DNA of 64,000 nucleotides. Source: Paenibacillus sp. 37. GTDB taxonomy: Bacteria; Bacillota; Bacilli; Paenibacillales; Paenibacillaceae. Under the pieces are notes generated by a model. The model searched no databases and was not told the origin of the DNA. It saw only the letters and a program-made list of their open reading frames with translations. The position numbers were made by a program, and so were the translations under genes. Of this stretch, positions 63,967 through 64,000 are shown piece after piece; position 1 is the first letter of the stretch; each line of letters begins with the position of its first letter. The DNA is taken from contig NZ_CP043761.1 in NCBI RefSeq assembly GCF_008386395.1, positions 1,674,001-1,738,000 on the forward strand, given 5' to 3'.

Positions 63967-64000
63967 TATAATCAAAGCAAAACGGATCAAGGCAGGAGAG
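63967..64000 (+). promoter_or_regulatory. promoter and ribosome site of the next gene
   Basis: TATAAT at 63967-63972 is a perfect -10 box, with only a weak TTTAAA at 63943-63948 upstream. The window ends in GGCAGGAGAG, a likely Shine-Dalgarno for a plus-strand gene starting just outside. Confidence 0.6.

Overview
The window looks like chromosomal DNA of a Paenibacillus-type Firmicute. The evidence is strong AGGAGG-type ribosome binding sites, lipoprotein signal peptides, a T-box leader on thrS, YpsA, YwqG and TcyP family proteins, an ECF sigma factor paired with a DUF4179 anti-sigma factor, and a CcpA-type cre site. The genus is inferred from gene content and general familiarity; no database search was possible. 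No rRNA, tRNA, CRISPR array, intact transposase or prophage was seen.

Layout. 1-5522: the end of a cobalamin/siderophore-type ABC importer followed by cobT-cobU-cobS-cobQ, a corrinoid uptake and late B12 assembly operon. 5.6-13.3 kb: a chemoreceptor, the cystine symporter TcyP, a queuosine-precursor transporter with a preQ1-I riboswitch, an M24 peptidase and a lipoprotein sugar dehydrogenase. 13.8-21.1 kb: an MBL hydrolase and a HEPN-like protein, an SDR, thrS with its T-box, and a two-component system. 21.3-31.4 kb: an M23 lipoprotein, acetyltransferase, DinB proteins, an ammonium transporter preceded by a coiled-coil protein, YwqG, and a split ThrE-type exporter. 31.5-39.7 kb: mostly minus-strand genes, including the ECF sigma/anti-sigma pair, ankyrin protein, AraC regulator, a GNAT-Nudix fusion, a stand-alone FlgB-like protein, speD, ypsA (probable CTG start) and an RluA-type synthase. 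39.9-47.2 kb: a glycan cluster with a GT-D enzyme, a rhamnosyltransferase-like enzyme, a UDP-GlcNAc 4,6-dehydratase-like enzyme, a nucleotide-sugar dehydrogenase, a methyltransferase and a GT2-TPR enzyme. 47.5-53.1 kb: an AraC/GyrI regulator divergent from a heterodimeric ABC exporter, followed by a broken Rpn-type remnant. 53.4-58.0 kb: recQ and a B12-binding-type radical SAM protein. 58-64 kb: a sugar regulator and its ABC importer, lacking an ATPase, enclosed by two direct copies of a repeat.

The most unusual material is noncoding. Four intergenic repeat families or elements can be read directly. (A) A roughly 240-280 bp array of hairpins at 58.0 and 63.65 kb, whose stems keep pairing through compensatory changes. 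(B) A palindromic element at 26.9 kb with a shorter relative at 22.4 kb. (C) 50-bp-period units at 13.3 and 45.7 kb, the latter arranged head to head. (D) A single 157-bp segment bounded by 21-bp inverted repeats at 55.7 kb. Two translation-initiation oddities also stand out: a UNCG-capped hairpin placed between the Shine-Dalgarno and the start of the MBL gene, and a CTG start for ypsA.

Functionally, the cob operon supports B12 supply. The sugar cassette is self-contained for regulation: its own GntR-LacI hybrid regulator, matching palindromes at both promoters, and a perfect cre match. It must borrow an ATPase from elsewhere in the genome. Minus-strand gene starts were moved inward from the longest open frame wherever a ribosome binding site favoured it; such choices are stated in each entry.
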